From Chloroflexaceae bacterium (GTDB lineage Bacteria; Chloroflexota; Chloroflexia; Chloroflexales; Chloroflexaceae), in assembly GCA_025057155.1 (NCBI GenBank), contig JANWYD010000008.1:208813-272812 (forward strand): DNA of 64,000 nt, written 5' to 3'. How positions within the stretch are numbered: position 1 is the first letter of the stretch; every line of letters begins with the position of its first letter. Below, in pieces: positions 53,751 through 62,716 of this stretch. A program made the translations under genes and the position numbers. The notes beneath the pieces were generated by a model. That model was not told where the DNA came from. It did not search any database and saw only the letters and a list, made by a program, of their open reading frames with translations.

Positions 53751-54317
53751 ATGCCCATCAAGTCCGACCGCTGGATCCGCAAGATGGCCCTGGAGCATGG
53801 CATGATTGACCCGTTTGTTGACGGACAGGTACGCGAAGGGGTTATTTCGTATGGTTTAACATCATATGGTTACGATCTGCGAGTGGCTGATGAATTCAAG
53901 GTGTTTACGAATGTCTGGAACGTAATCGTTGATCCAAAACGTATCGATCCACGATCGTTCGTAGATATGAAGGTCGATCATATAGACATTCCGCCAAACT
54001 CGTTTGCCCTGGGTCGTTCAGTAGAACGCTTCCGCATCCCGCGCAGCGTCTCCTGCATCGTGATCGGCAAGAGCACCTATGCCCGCTGCGGCATTCTGGT
54101 GAACATTACGCCGCTGGAGCCGGAGTGGGAGGGCTATGTGACGATCGAGATCAGCAACACCACTCCGCTGCCGGCGCGGATCTACGCCAACGAGGGGATC
54201 GGCCAGGTGATCTTTCTGGAGAGCGACGAGGTGTGCGAGGTGTCGTATGCCGACAAGCGCGGAAAGTACCAGGGCCAGGTGGGCATTGTGCTGCCGCGGA
54301 TTGATCGCGGCCCCTGA
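53751..54317 (+). CDS. dcd: dCTP deaminase
   Basis: 188 residues, the usual length. It deaminates dCTP to dUTP for dTTP supply. [15 protein letters not shown] near the N-terminus, the catalytic-site segment [31 protein letters not shown] in parts (with the Glu in EGYVTIE) and [12 protein letters not shown] match the family. The base composition shifts inside the gene: 53830-54010 is AT-rich with codons such as GTTTAT and ATATAGA, while the rest is GC-rich like the neighbours. A tandem repeat lies just upstream. The start was set at MPIKSD. Confidence 0.95.
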   Translation: MPIKSDRWIRKMALEHGMIDPFVDGQVREGVISYGLTSYGYDLRVADEFKVFTNVWNVIVDPKRIDPRSFVDMKVDHIDIPPNSFALGRSVERFRIPRSVSCIVIGKSTYARCGILVNITPLEPEWEGYVTIEISNTTPLPARIYANEGIGQVIFLESDEVCEVSYADKRGKYQGQVGIVLPRIDRGP

Positions 54318-54388
54318 TACGATTGCCAGCCGCGGCTTTTCGATTGTGGGGTCCCGGCGCGGCGCATAGGGGTGCGGTCTCAGGCAGT

Positions 54389-54416
54389 GGGCGGGGAAAT
54401 ATTCGTTTCCCCGCCC
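54389..54416. repeat. GGGGAAA/TTTCCCC dispersed palindrome
   Basis: GGGCGGGGAAA and TTTCCCCGCCC with a TATTCG loop in the convergent gap between dcd and the Nudix gene. Confidence 0.75.
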
Positions 54417-54490
54417 AATCCATACGCCTCGGGAAGGTTTGTACGACGCGATCCGGGCGGCTGGCCGCACGTAGCGCCACGTCGCGGCCT

Positions 54491-54919
54491 TCAGACCCGC
54501 TCGCCCAGCGCGGCAAGGGCCTGCCGGGTCACGTCGCGGATCTGGCTGTAGCTAATGGTGGCCAGGGCCTCGGCGGGCGCTGCCCAGCGCGCTTCGCTGA
54601 TGCCCTCGGCGGTGGCAGGCACGGGGGTGGCGCGGTCGGCGCGGGCCAGGAAGTAGGTAACTTCCTTGTCGCGCCACGCGCCATGCTTGAGAATCGGGTA
54701 GCTCACGCGGGCGAGGGGGCCTTCGATGGTGCAGGCGATGCCGGTCTCCTCGGCGATCTCGCGCACGGCCGCGGCCTCCTCAGCCTCGTCCGGCTCAACA
54801 TGGCCCTTGGGCAGGGTCCACTCGCCATAGCGGTCTTTGATCAGCAACACTAGCAGGATGCCGTCATTGCCGCGGGTATAGACGACCGCGCCTGCCGCGC
54901 GCACGGGCTTCTGGCTCAT
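54491..54919 (-). CDS. Nudix hydrolase
   Basis: 142 residues. The Nudix box GHVEPDEAEEAAAVREIAEE plus TGI fits the GX5EX7REUXEEXGU pattern. The family hydrolyses nucleoside diphosphates linked to another group. The KDRYGEWTLPKG entry loop resembles diadenosine-polyphosphate or 8-oxo-type hydrolases, but the substrate is open. Its ATG overlaps the ccdA stop by 4 nt (ATGA). Confidence 0.92.
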   Translation of the reverse strand: MSQKPVRAAGAVVYTRGNDGILLVLLIKDRYGEWTLPKGHVEPDEAEEAAAVREIAEETGIACTIEGPLARVSYPILKHGAWRDKEVTYFLARADRATPVPATAEGISEARWAAPAEALATISYSQIRDVTRQALAALGERV

Positions 54920-55833
54920 CGCAGGCCAAACATTTCACTGAGCTTCGTCTCAATGGTTACGAACCAGGCGCCGAGGTCGCTGCCGCTGGCCAACCGGGTC
55001 ATAGCCTCAAGCCGGCCGGTCGCCAGCAGCACGCCGATGGCGATCATGAGCAGACCGCCGATAACGCTGGTGGTGTGCAGGTAGAGGGTGCGGCCAAAGA
55101 GGCGCACCTCGAAGCCGCGCCCGCTGATCATGCGCCAGAACCGCGAGCCGCGGCCCAGGCGGTTGAAGAAGGTGGCGACGATGATCAGCGGCAACCCCAG
55201 GCCCACGGCGTAGATAAAGGCCAGCACCGCGCCCTGCAGCACCGCGACGTTCTCCGAGACGGCGAGCATGGTCATGAAGGCGCCGAACAGCGGCCCGGCG
55301 CAGGCCGTCCAGCCCAGGGCGAAGGTGGCCCCATAGAGGTACGAGCCGAGCAGCGTGGCGGCGGGACGCTCGTCAATCTGCATGCCGGCGAAACCCTTGC
55401 CAAAAATGCCCAGCGCGCCAAAGATGACGATCACAATCCCGCCGATCACCTGCAACAGATCGCGGTTGGCGAAGAGCAGGCCGGTCAGGGCGCTGATGGC
55501 CCCGCCGAGCAGGGTCAGGGTCGTGGCGAGGCCGAAGAAGAAGGCCAGGCTCATGAGGAAGATGCTGTGGCGCCGGGCCTGGAAGGTGACTGCGAAGTAG
55601 GCGGGCAGAATGGGCAGGGTGCACGGCGAGAGGAAGCTGAGCACCCCGGTGAGAAAGACGGGCAGGGCCAGCACCAGGACGCTCGATCCGCCGGTGAGGT
55701 AGTTGACCGCGCCGCCGTTGTTCAGGCTCAGAACGGCCACGATCAACGCCAGCGCCCCGATCACCGAGAGGGCAATCATGGCCCGGCGCGACGGGCCGCC
55801 TTTCCGTGGCACATCTACCGATGGAGAAGACAT
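54916..55833 (-). CDS. ccdA: CcdA-family cytochrome c biogenesis / thiol-disulfide membrane protein
   Basis: 305 residues with about seven transmembrane helices. It has the paired redox cysteines in FLSPCTLPILPAY and GWTACAGPLFGAF, typical of CcdA/DsbD. It carries reducing power across the membrane to keep haem-binding or copper-site thiols reduced. The window encodes many c-type cytochromes and a CuA oxidase, so a maturation role fits. The N-terminal 20 residues are polar. The Nudix gene overlaps its end. Confidence 0.93.
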   Translation of the reverse strand: MSSPSVDVPRKGGPSRRAMIALSVIGALALIVAVLSLNNGGAVNYLTGGSSVLVLALPVFLTGVLSFLSPCTLPILPAYFAVTFQARRHSIFLMSLAFFFGLATTLTLLGGAISALTGLLFANRDLLQVIGGIVIVIFGALGIFGKGFAGMQIDERPAATLLGSYLYGATFALGWTACAGPLFGAFMTMLAVSENVAVLQGAVLAFIYAVGLGLPLIIVATFFNRLGRGSRFWRMISGRGFEVRLFGRTLYLHTTSVIGGLLMIAIGVLLATGRLEAMTRLASGSDLGAWFVTIETKLSEMFGLR

Positions 55834-55896
55834 AGTGGCGCTTTCATGTTTCTGCGCGGTTGAGCGTAACGATTATGGAGTTGCTCCCGCGCCTCC

Positions 55897-56211
55897 TCAC
55901 TTCGAGCCGCGTCCATTGCCAGCCGGCGTGGCTAGCGGTCGCCCGGAGCGGCGCGCGGCGCGCACATCGTCGGGTTGAACCGGCTCTTCGCCAGCGAAAT
56001 AGAGGGTGTCGCTGGGAATATCGTAGCGGTAGCGCCTACGGCGCCAGGCGCCGTAGGGATCGCGATAGACCAGTGTCACCCGCCAGAGCGGGCCGACCGG
56101 ATCGTAGACCTCCTCAGTGATGAAGACCGGCTGGTCCGGCGCGAAGACGACCCGCAGCCGCTCGTGGCAGGCAGTCAGGGTGGCTGTGTCGGGCGAGGCG
56201 CTGATGGTCAT
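55897..56211 (-). CDS. Hypothetical protein
   Basis: About 104 residues, chosen by an ATG preceded by CAGGAG at good spacing. The sequence is soluble with many aromatic and Arg residues (DPYGAWRRRRYRYD, PSDTLYFAGEEPVQPDD). No family was recognised. It is on the same strand as ccdA but downstream of no obvious partner; a GCAACCCT palindrome lies upstream. Confidence 0.55.
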   Translation of the reverse strand: MTISASPDTATLTACHERLRVVFAPDQPVFITEEVYDPVGPLWRVTLVYRDPYGAWRRRRYRYDIPSDTLYFAGEEPVQPDDVRAARRSGRPLATPAGNGRGSK

Positions 56212-56298
56212 GGTAGTGCTCCTGCCAGGACGGTTTTCCATAATGGTGAGCATGCTGTTGCTCATTATACCATTGAGACAATGGCCGGTGGAGCAGCC

Positions 56299-56329
56299 CG
56301 GTAGAGCAACCCTGAGGGTTGCTCTACCG
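56299..56329. repeat. GCAACCCT/AGGGTTGC dispersed palindrome
   Basis: CGGTAGAGCAACCCT and AGGGTTGCTCTACCG around a central G, with perfect long arms, in the divergent gap between the 104-aa gene and the Hpt gene. Confidence 0.85.
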
Positions 56330-56339
56330 GCAGTTTTGT

Positions 56340-56400
56340 AGTCCCCTGGTCCCATAAGGACTATAGCCGGATAGGACCATAGTCCTATAGCCATGCTTTC
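56340..56400. promoter_or_regulatory. Inverted-repeat cluster before the Hpt gene
   Basis: GGACTATA and CATAGTCC, plus repeated CTATAGCC/GGGGCTATGG, form overlapping inverted repeats about 60 nt before the Hpt start. They may be operator or promoter elements; nothing specific was recognised. Confidence 0.35.
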
Positions 56401-56444
56401 CGGGGCTATGGTAAAAATTTGGTTAAAAGGAGGCAAACAGGGGA

Positions 56445-56831
56445 ATGCTTATGGTGCGTGAACTGATTGAGCCGCCTACGGACGTAATGGATACGCATGT
56501 ACTGCGCGAGTTCCTGGACATGGTAGGTCCAGATGGCCCGGCCCTGTTGCGCAGTATTGTCGAAACCTATGCCATAGAGACGCCGCCGCTGCTCGCGGCG
56601 CTGGGTCTGGCGCTCGAACGCGGCGATCCGCGGGCCGTTTCCCGGCTGGCCCACCGGCTGCAGGGGAGTTGCCTGAGCATTGGCGCCAGCGCCCTGGCAG
56701 CGCGTTGCGCCGCGATCGAAGCGGCCTGTAACCAGGGGCAGCCTCTCTCGCCCGACCTCCACCTCGCGCTCGAAGAGCAATTTGCCGCTACAACAGCGGC
56801 TCTCCGCGCCTTTGTCGCCGATCTCCCATAA
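56445..56831 (+). CDS. Stand-alone Hpt (histidine phosphotransfer) domain protein
   Basis: 128 residues, all-helical. The phospho-acceptor His lies in RLAHRLQGSCLSIGA, matching the HxxKGxxxxxGA-type Hpt motif with Leu-Gln in place of the usual Lys before Gly. It would relay phosphate between a hybrid histidine kinase and a response regulator. No kinase or regulator is adjacent, so its partners are elsewhere. Two ATGs 6 nt apart are possible starts; AGGAGG and AGGGG lie upstream. Confidence 0.85.
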   Translation: MLMVRELIEPPTDVMDTHVLREFLDMVGPDGPALLRSIVETYAIETPPLLAALGLALERGDPRAVSRLAHRLQGSCLSIGASALAARCAAIEAACNQGQPLSPDLHLALEEQFAATTAALRAFVADLP

Positions 56832-56963
56832 ATCTGTCACGAAGGCAAGGCTCAGGGCAACCTGATGTCTTCTTGCTCCTGCCACCGGGGAGGGCTGGAC
56901 TCTCTCGACGGACATTGAGGAGGTGAAGCCTTTCCCCGTCATCCGTTCGGCCCGCAGGCGGAA

Positions 56964-56998
56964 TAAAAAAACAGTGCGGAGAGCCGCCCTCTCCGCAC
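56964..56998 (-). terminator. Intrinsic terminator of rnj
   Basis: On the minus strand a GTGCGGAGAG stem with its complement is followed by seven T residues, downstream of the ribonuclease J stop. Confidence 0.85.
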
Positions 56999-57029
56999 CT
57001 CTCGCCATATGCGACTGCCGGCGGGTTGC

Positions 57030-58709
57030 TCACACTTCCATCACCATTGGCAGCACCATCGGGCGCCGCTTTGTCTCGCGGTACAGGAACTCGCTCACCA
57101 CGTCCTTGATCTTCCGGTTAATGAAGCTCGCGTCTACGCCCGCGCCGCTGACCACCCCGTTGCGCGTCGTGAGCGCAGCGCGCACGGCCTCCTTCGTCGC
57201 CTCAACGAGATCCTGGCTCTGGCGCATGTACACAAAGCCGCGCGAGACCACATCGGGACCGGAGACCAGTTCGCCGGTGGCGCTGTCAATGCCCACGACG
57301 ACGATAAGCATGCCGTCTTTGGCGAGCATCTGCCGGTCACGCACGACCACGTTGCCCACATCGCCGACTGTCGTCCCGTCCACGTAGATGTATCCGACGG
57401 GCGCCTTGCCGGTGATCTTGCCGAAGCCGCGGGAGAACTCCATAATCGTGCCACCCTCGGGGATGAGCACGTTGTCGTTGGTATAGCCGGCGCCCATGCC
57501 CACGGCCATCTTGCGGTAGAGCACCATATGGCGATAGTCGCCGTGGAAGGGCACCACGAACTCCGGTCGCAGCAGGGAGAGCACCAGTTTCAGTTCCTCC
57601 TGGGCGGCGTGGCCGGAGACGTGCACATTGGCCTGGCCGCCGTAGATCACCTCGGCGCCGAGCTTGAACAGGTTATTGATAACGCGCCCCACGCTGACCT
57701 CGTTGCCGGGGATGGGGGTGGCCGAGACCACCACCGTATCGCCTGGTTTGATCTTCACGTGGGGATAGTCGCGGTTGGCCATGCGGTTGAGGGCGGCCAT
57801 CGGCTCACCCTGGGAACCGGTGCAGATGACGGCGATCTGATCATCGGGGTAGGCCGACAGTTCATTAGGCCGAATCAGGGTGCCCGGCTCGGCGCGCAGG
57901 AAGCCCATCTCGAAGGCAATGCGCGAGTTGTTCTCCATGCTGCGACCGGCGATCAGCACCTTGCGCCCGTAGGCTTCGGCTGAGTCGATGACCTGCTGGA
58001 CCCGGCTGATATTCGAGGCGAAGGTCGCCACAATGATGCGTCCGGGGGCGATGGCGAAGATATTGTCGAAGGCTTCGCCGACGGTCTGCTCGGAGGGGGT
58101 GTAGCCTTTCGTCTCCACCCGCACACAGTCCGTAATCAGCACCAGCGGCTTACGCTGACCCAGTTCGGCGATCTTCTGAATATCGGTGGGTTTGCCATCA
58201 ACCGGGGTATGGTCGAGCTTCCAGTCGGTCAGGTACACCACCAGGCCGGGAGGCAGATTTATCGCGAAGCCGACCGCATCGGGGATCGAGTGAGCGATAT
58301 GGAACGGTTCAATGGTGAATGACCCGACCTGAAACGGATCAGTATCGTTGATCACCACCTGGGTGACCTTGTCAAGGAGGCGATGTTCCTTGAGCTTATT
58401 CCCGAGCAGGCCATGGGTCAGGCGGGTGGCGAAGATCGGCGGATACCCCAGGTCGCCGATGAGGTGCGGAACGGCGCCGATATGATCCTCGTGGCCGTGG
58501 GTTAACAGGATGCCTTTGATTTTATCGGTCTTTTCACGCAGGTAGGTGATATCGGGCAGCACCAGGTCAACGCCGAGCATCTCGGCTTCAGGGAACATGA
58601 CGCCGCAATCGAGGATGAGAATCTCATCGCCGTACTCCACGACCCACATGTTTCGCCCGACTTCACCGGCGCCGCCGAGGGGGATCATGCGCACTCTCTG
58701 TTTTGCCAT
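57030..58709 (-). CDS. rnj: Ribonuclease J
   Basis: About 559 residues, an MBL/beta-CASP nuclease with endo- and 5'-exonuclease activity in mRNA and rRNA processing. Motifs: LGGAGEVGRNM, the metal site THGHEDHIG, His in FHIAHSIPDAVG, ATFASNISRVQQ of the beta-CASP region, CTGSQGEPMAAL, and HVSGHAAQEELKL plus VPFHGDYRHM. The usual SDSTN segment is here TDCVRV, a local departure. The start was set at MAKQRVR. A terminator follows. Confidence 0.96.
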   Translation of the reverse strand: MAKQRVRMIPLGGAGEVGRNMWVVEYGDEILILDCGVMFPEAEMLGVDLVLPDITYLREKTDKIKGILLTHGHEDHIGAVPHLIGDLGYPPIFATRLTHGLLGNKLKEHRLLDKVTQVVINDTDPFQVGSFTIEPFHIAHSIPDAVGFAINLPPGLVVYLTDWKLDHTPVDGKPTDIQKIAELGQRKPLVLITDCVRVETKGYTPSEQTVGEAFDNIFAIAPGRIIVATFASNISRVQQVIDSAEAYGRKVLIAGRSMENNSRIAFEMGFLRAEPGTLIRPNELSAYPDDQIAVICTGSQGEPMAALNRMANRDYPHVKIKPGDTVVVSATPIPGNEVSVGRVINNLFKLGAEVIYGGQANVHVSGHAAQEELKLVLSLLRPEFVVPFHGDYRHMVLYRKMAVGMGAGYTNDNVLIPEGGTIMEFSRGFGKITGKAPVGYIYVDGTTVGDVGNVVVRDRQMLAKDGMLIVVVGIDSATGELVSGPDVVSRGFVYMRQSQDLVEATKEAVRAALTTRNGVVSGAGVDASFINRKIKDVVSEFLYRETKRRPMVLPMVMEV

Positions 58710-58909
58710 AGGTGTTGGTTGAAGCCGACGCACTGGCTGCGCTGGCCAGAAGGGGCTTCATCTCCTTTCTGAACATGTCGCGAGCGGCGGGCAGGCGCGC
58801 TCATTAGTCGGCCAGGCCGCGCCAGGCAGCGTGTCTGCGGGCGCCGTGGCCGAAAGCCGGGTATACGAGAGAGGCGCCGGCGGGCAGGCGCCTCGATTCA
58901 CCAGACCAG
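58710..58909. other. Intergenic stretch
   Basis: No gene is supported between the PH-like membrane protein and rnj. GC-rich, with inverted GGCGCC-type motifs near 58870-58890. Confidence 0.4.
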
Positions 58910-59485
58910 TTATGCCGTCGCCGGGGCGCGTTCGGCGGGGGAGGTCGCTTCGAGCGCGCCACGGATGGCGTCGAGCAACTCTTCGCGCTCCTCCAGCCCG
59001 GGGTAGATCGGCAGGCGATTAGCGCCCCAGCTCTGGCGGTGGAGGAAGCGCGCCACGGGATGGCCAATCTGCACGCTCGGATCGATGTCGAGCAGCAGTT
59101 CATCGAATGGTTCGTCGGAGTCGGCATCAACCGGGCGCACAGCGCGCACCTGATTCCAGGGACACACCACGCTAACGCCCAGGCTCTCGAAGTGCAGCCC
59201 ATCAGGGGCCGGCGTGTAGGCCGCGGCCCATTCCGCCAGTAGCGACCAGATCAGCAGCGGCGTGGCGACGATGAGCGCCAGCATCAGCAACGCCGGCACC
59301 ACCTGGCCCACACTCAGACCCTGGGCCAGGCTCTCCTGAAGGCTCGGCCAGAATTGCAGGGGGTTATAGCTGATCCGCAGCGTGCTCGCGAAGCTCCACA
59401 GCGCGAACACCCAGATCAGCAGCGCCGCCGCGAGCAGCACCAGCAGATTGCGTCTGCCTGCGGCGGAGAGACGGTAGGTTTTCAT
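58910..59485 (-). CDS. Membrane protein with two helices and a PH-like tail
   Basis: About 191 residues. Helix 1 spans NLLVLLAAALLIWVFALWSF, helix 2 LLMLALIVATPLLIWSLL; the C-terminal half (TPAPDGLHFESLGVSVVCPWNQV) resembles bacterial PH-type domains that follow such helix pairs. No function is known. It begins 42 nt downstream of the UDG gene and is probably co-transcribed with it. Confidence 0.7.
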   Translation of the reverse strand: MKTYRLSAAGRRNLLVLLAAALLIWVFALWSFASTLRISYNPLQFWPSLQESLAQGLSVGQVVPALLMLALIVATPLLIWSLLAEWAAAYTPAPDGLHFESLGVSVVCPWNQVRAVRPVDADSDEPFDELLLDIDPSVQIGHPVARFLHRQSWGANRLPIYPGLEEREELLDAIRGALEATSPAERAPATA

Positions 59486-59526
59486 GCCCGACAAGTCCGA
59501 TAACCAGGAATGCCGATGCCCAGCTC

Positions 59527-60189
59527 TCAAAAGAGACTCAGTTGTTCCAGCGGCGGCTCATCGTCGGAGACCGAAGCCGCGGATTCTTCCGCCGCAGCTT
59601 CACGTTCAGCCTCGGCCAGTATCTCGGGCAGCCGCCGGAAGTCAGCCTCAATTAACGGGCGATTCTGCGGTTGATGCAGCGCCGCTGCCGGGTGGATCAT
59701 CGGCACAATCAGCCGCCCGTCTACCTTGCGCGGCTGGCCGTGGATGCGCGAGATCTTCTCGCCCGGCAGAAACAGGTTCATCGAAAAACGGCCAAGCGTG
59801 ACGATCACGCGCGGCTGGAGGGCCTCGATCTGGCGGAACAGAAACGCCTGGGTGCAGACGCTGATCTCCTCGGGTTGAGGATCGCGGTTCTGCGGCGGGC
59901 GGCATTTCACCACGTTGCCGATGAACACCTCAGTGCGCCGCAACCCGGCCATGGCGAGCAATTCATCGAGAAACTGGCCCGCCGGACCCACGAAGGGACG
60001 GCCGCGCCGGTCCTCGTGATAGCCAGGGCCTTCGCCGATGAACATGATCCTGGCGTCCGGCGGTCCTTCACCGGGAACCGCGTGCGTGCGCCCGATGTGC
60101 AGGGGGCAGCGCGTGCAGGTCTGGATTTCCCGGGCGATCAGTTGCAGGGTTTCAGCAGCGCTCAACGGGCACGCCTGTAGCCTCTTCAA
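59527..60189 (-). CDS. Uracil-DNA glycosylase, family 4 (iron-sulfur)
   Basis: 220 residues with a TTG start preceded by GGAGG. It removes uracil from DNA. The 4Fe-4S ligands are C-x2-C in CTRCPL and two further Cys in VVKCRPPQNRDPQPEEISVC (spacing as in family 4). GEGPGYHEDRRGRPFVGPAG is the active-site loop, and MIHPAAAL carries the late His. The last 30 residues are Glu/Ala-rich. A TATAAT -10 overlaps the region just upstream. Confidence 0.95.
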   Translation of the reverse strand: MKRLQACPLSAAETLQLIAREIQTCTRCPLHIGRTHAVPGEGPPDARIMFIGEGPGYHEDRRGRPFVGPAGQFLDELLAMAGLRRTEVFIGNVVKCRPPQNRDPQPEEISVCTQAFLFRQIEALQPRVIVTLGRFSMNLFLPGEKISRIHGQPRKVDGRLIVPMIHPAAALHQPQNRPLIEADFRRLPEILAEAEREAAAEESAASVSDDEPPLEQLSLF

Positions 60190-60208
60190 GAGTTATTTTA
60201 CCTCCTGT

Positions 60209-60238
60209 ATTATACCTGATCCTGACGGGCGGGCACAA
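60209..60238 (-). promoter_or_regulatory. Promoter of the UDG gene
   Basis: On the minus strand TTGTGC, an 18-nt spacer, then TATAAT. Transcription would begin close to the ribosome binding site. Confidence 0.5.
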
Positions 60239-60511
60239 GATGTCGCCCTGGAGATGGTGTTCATATCTGCCGACCACGTTCGTGCCGCAGAGAGGGTGGA
60301 GGGGCGCAACCGGCTTAACTCTCCATTCCTCGGCGCACTCTGGGGTAAATCTGAATATGTGCGTGTTGGAAGGGAGTCCCGTTTGCCCCGTCACTACGGC
60401 TGTGCTACGATACATAACACCGGGCAAATCAAGCCTATGACGGCGCAATGGAGCGCCACGGCAAAGTGGATGGTCCCTCAGGGCCGTCCCGACAGGCTCA
60501 AGGAGGGTTCC
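60239..60511. other. Upstream region of the cystathionine beta-synthase gene
   Basis: No gene is supported. A promoter candidate is TTGCCC (60383-60388), 17 nt, TACGAT (60406-60411). The transcript leader would be about 95 nt. A short GAGAGGGTGGAGGGG stretch at 60288-60304 only superficially resembles a SAM-I riboswitch core. Confidence 0.4.
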
Positions 60512-61921
60512 GTGACCGCAACTGCCGCCTCTGACGCGACCGCTGCCACACTCAGCATTCACGCTACTATCCTTGATACGATCGGCAATACGCCCCTGGT
60601 GCGCTTGAATAAGCTGGCCCGCGGCATCAAACCCACCGTCGCGGTGAAGGTGGAGTTCCTCAATCCCGGTGGCAGTGTTAAAGATCGTATCGGCATCGCC
60701 ATGATCGAAGACGCGGAGCGGCGCGGCTTGTTAAAGCCGGGAGGCACAATCGTGGAGCCGACCAGCGGCAATACCGGCATGGGGCTGGCGATTGCCGCCG
60801 CGATCAAGGGCTACAAATGCATCTTCGTGATGCCGGATAAGATGAGCGAGGAGAAGATCCGCGCCCTGCGCGCCTTTGGCGCCCGCGTGGTGATTACGCC
60901 CACCGCCGTTGAACCCGACGATCCGCGCTCCTACTACTCGGTCTCGCGGCGTCTGGCCGAGGAGACGCCCAATGCTATCCTCGCCGGCCAGTACTGGAAC
61001 CCGGCCAACCCCGAGGCCCATTACCGCTCCACCGGTCCTGAAATCTGGCGGCAGACCGCCGGGCGGGTCAGCGTATTCGTCGCCGGAATGGGCACCGGCG
61101 GGACGATCAGCGGCACGGGCAGGTACCTCAAGGAACGCAACCCCGCCGTCAAGGTGATCGGCGTTGATCCTCTGGGTTCGCTCTACACCGAGTACTTCCG
61201 CACCGGCCAGCCGGGCCCGGTGCACGGCTACAAGGTCGAGGGCGTGGGCGAAGATTTTCTCCCTGCCACCATGGATTTCAGCGTGGTGGACGATGTGGTG
61301 CAGGTCAGCGATCGCGAGAGCTTCTTGATGACCCGGCGCCTGGTGCGCGAGGAGGGCATCTTCTGCGGCGGTTCGTGCGGCCTGGCGGTCGCCGGCGCCC
61401 TGCGCTGGCTCCGCTCGCCCGCAGCCGAGCATCTCACCGAGGAAGATGTGGTGGTGGTGCTGCTCCCCGACAGCGGCAGCCGCTACCTGAGCAAGATCTT
61501 CGACGATAACTGGATGCGCGAGAATGGCTTTCTGGACGACGCCACCGTCGGCGACCTGCTGGCTTCCCGCACCGGAACGTTGATCGCTGCCGATGAAACC
61601 ACCACCGTTGCCGCCGCCATCCGGCAGATGAAGACCCATGGAATCTCGCAGTTGCCGGTGCTTGACCGGCAGGGTGGCCTGCACGGGATCATCAGCGAGA
61701 GCGATCTGCTCGATTACCTGGTGAACGGCGGTTCGATGGAGCACACCATTGAAAGCGTCCACACCCACGAGGTTGCGACCGTGACCTTCGATACGCCGCT
61801 GGAAGAGTTGACCTCGCTGTTCGGGCGCAGCAATGCCGCCGTCGTGGTGGACGAGGGGCGCGTCGCGGGGATCGTGACAAAGATTGATGTGATTGATTTC
61901 CTGGCCTCGCGGAGCCGCTAG
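60512..61921 (+). CDS. Cystathionine beta-synthase with C-terminal CBS pair
   Basis: About 469 residues. A GTG start follows AAGGAGG at ideal spacing. The PLP-dependent fold II domain has the Schiff-base Lys in GGSVKDRIG, the substrate loop TSGNTGMGLA, the PLP phosphate loop GTGGTISGTG and CGGSCGLAVAGAL. Residues 345-469 contain two CBS domains that bind adenosyl ligands such as SAM and regulate the enzyme. It condenses serine or O-acetylserine with homocysteine or sulfide. The distinction from cysteine synthase rests on the CBS pair. No other sulfur genes are adjacent. Confidence 0.93.
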   Translation: MTATAASDATAATLSIHATILDTIGNTPLVRLNKLARGIKPTVAVKVEFLNPGGSVKDRIGIAMIEDAERRGLLKPGGTIVEPTSGNTGMGLAIAAAIKGYKCIFVMPDKMSEEKIRALRAFGARVVITPTAVEPDDPRSYYSVSRRLAEETPNAILAGQYWNPANPEAHYRSTGPEIWRQTAGRVSVFVAGMGTGGTISGTGRYLKERNPAVKVIGVDPLGSLYTEYFRTGQPGPVHGYKVEGVGEDFLPATMDFSVVDDVVQVSDRESFLMTRRLVREEGIFCGGSCGLAVAGALRWLRSPAAEHLTEEDVVVVLLPDSGSRYLSKIFDDNWMRENGFLDDATVGDLLASRTGTLIAADETTTVAAAIRQMKTHGISQLPVLDRQGGLHGIISESDLLDYLVNGGSMEHTIESVHTHEVATVTFDTPLEELTSLFGRSNAAVVVDEGRVAGIVTKIDVIDFLASRSR

Positions 61922-62079
61922 GCCTGTGACCGGCAGACGCCGGAAGCAGTCTCTAACCTGAGGAAGGACAAAGCGGGGGTCACCCACAGGGGTGAGGGCG
62001 TGGGAGAGCCGGGCCTTCACCGCACAGAATTAACTCGCTACACCCTGGCGTCAAGCCAGGAGCAGGAAGGAGCAATCCC

Positions 62080-62652
62080 ATGTTGTTTGGCGGCGGCAAG
62101 AAGAAGGAAGAAGAGGAGAAGGCAAAGGCTCAGCAGGAGCAGGCCGCCCAGGCCATGCGCCAGATGAGCGATCAGCTCGCGCAGAAAGGCAAGGAGATCG
62201 CCGAGTTGCAGAAGCAACTCGAGGAGGCGAAGAAGGAAGCGAGCGCCGGTGACGCTGCCGAGAAGGCCCTCGCCGAGGCCCAGGCGCAGATGCAGAAGAT
62301 GCAGGCGGAAATGGCCCGCCTCCAGGCGGAGGCGGCAAAGGCTCAGCAGGAGGCCGCCGCCGCTGCCGCCAGCGTGGCGGGCAAGGTCGGCAGCGCGCCC
62401 GCCGCAGCCGCGCCCGGCCAACTGGCTGTAGGGGTCACTGCCTATGTGCGCAAGACCGGCGGCCAGAACCTGCGCTTCCGCAACGGCCCGGGTCTCGACA
62501 CCAACGCGTTTGCCAGCCTGCCTCCCGGCACCTCGATGACGCTGCTGGAAGGCCCCGTGCAGAAAGATAACTACCCCTGGTGGCGCGTCCGCACCAGCGA
62601 TGGTCGCGAGGGCTGGGTTGCGGGCACCGAACTGGTCACGCAGCCGGATTAG
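62080..62652 (+). CDS. Coiled-coil and bacterial SH3 domain protein
   Basis: 190 residues. A Lys/Glu/Gln-rich coiled coil (residues 8-95) is followed by an Ala-rich linker and a C-terminal bacterial SH3 domain (LRFRNGPGLDTNAFASLPPG, WWRVRTSDGREGWVAGTEL). Such SH3 domains often bind peptidoglycan peptides or proteins. No signal peptide is evident, so location is uncertain. AAGGAG precedes the ATG, and a perfect intrinsic terminator follows the stop. Confidence 0.85.
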   Translation: MLFGGGKKKEEEEKAKAQQEQAAQAMRQMSDQLAQKGKEIAELQKQLEEAKKEASAGDAAEKALAEAQAQMQKMQAEMARLQAEAAKAQQEAAAAAASVAGKVGSAPAAAAPGQLAVGVTAYVRKTGGQNLRFRNGPGLDTNAFASLPPGTSMTLLEGPVQKDNYPWWRVRTSDGREGWVAGTELVTQPD

Positions 62653-62660
62653 GTATACGT

Positions 62661-62699
62661 AAGAGGGGCCGGGACATTCGCCCGGCCCCTCTTCTTTTT
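62661..62699 (+). terminator. Intrinsic terminator after the SH3 gene
   Basis: AAGAGGGGCCGGG pairs with CCCGGCCCCTCTT around an ACATTCG loop, followed by CTTTTT. A perfect 13-bp stem with a T-run. Confidence 0.95.
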
Positions 62700-62716
62700 A
62701 TCCGTGTATTTGAAGC

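Noticed and set aside
60281..60345. Possible SAM-I riboswitch before the cystathionine beta-synthase gene (AGAGxGGTGGAGGG-like segment)
   Set aside because: Only this short segment resembles the core; the conserved GAAACC/GGCAACC and closing helix parts are missing, and the likely promoter lies downstream of it.
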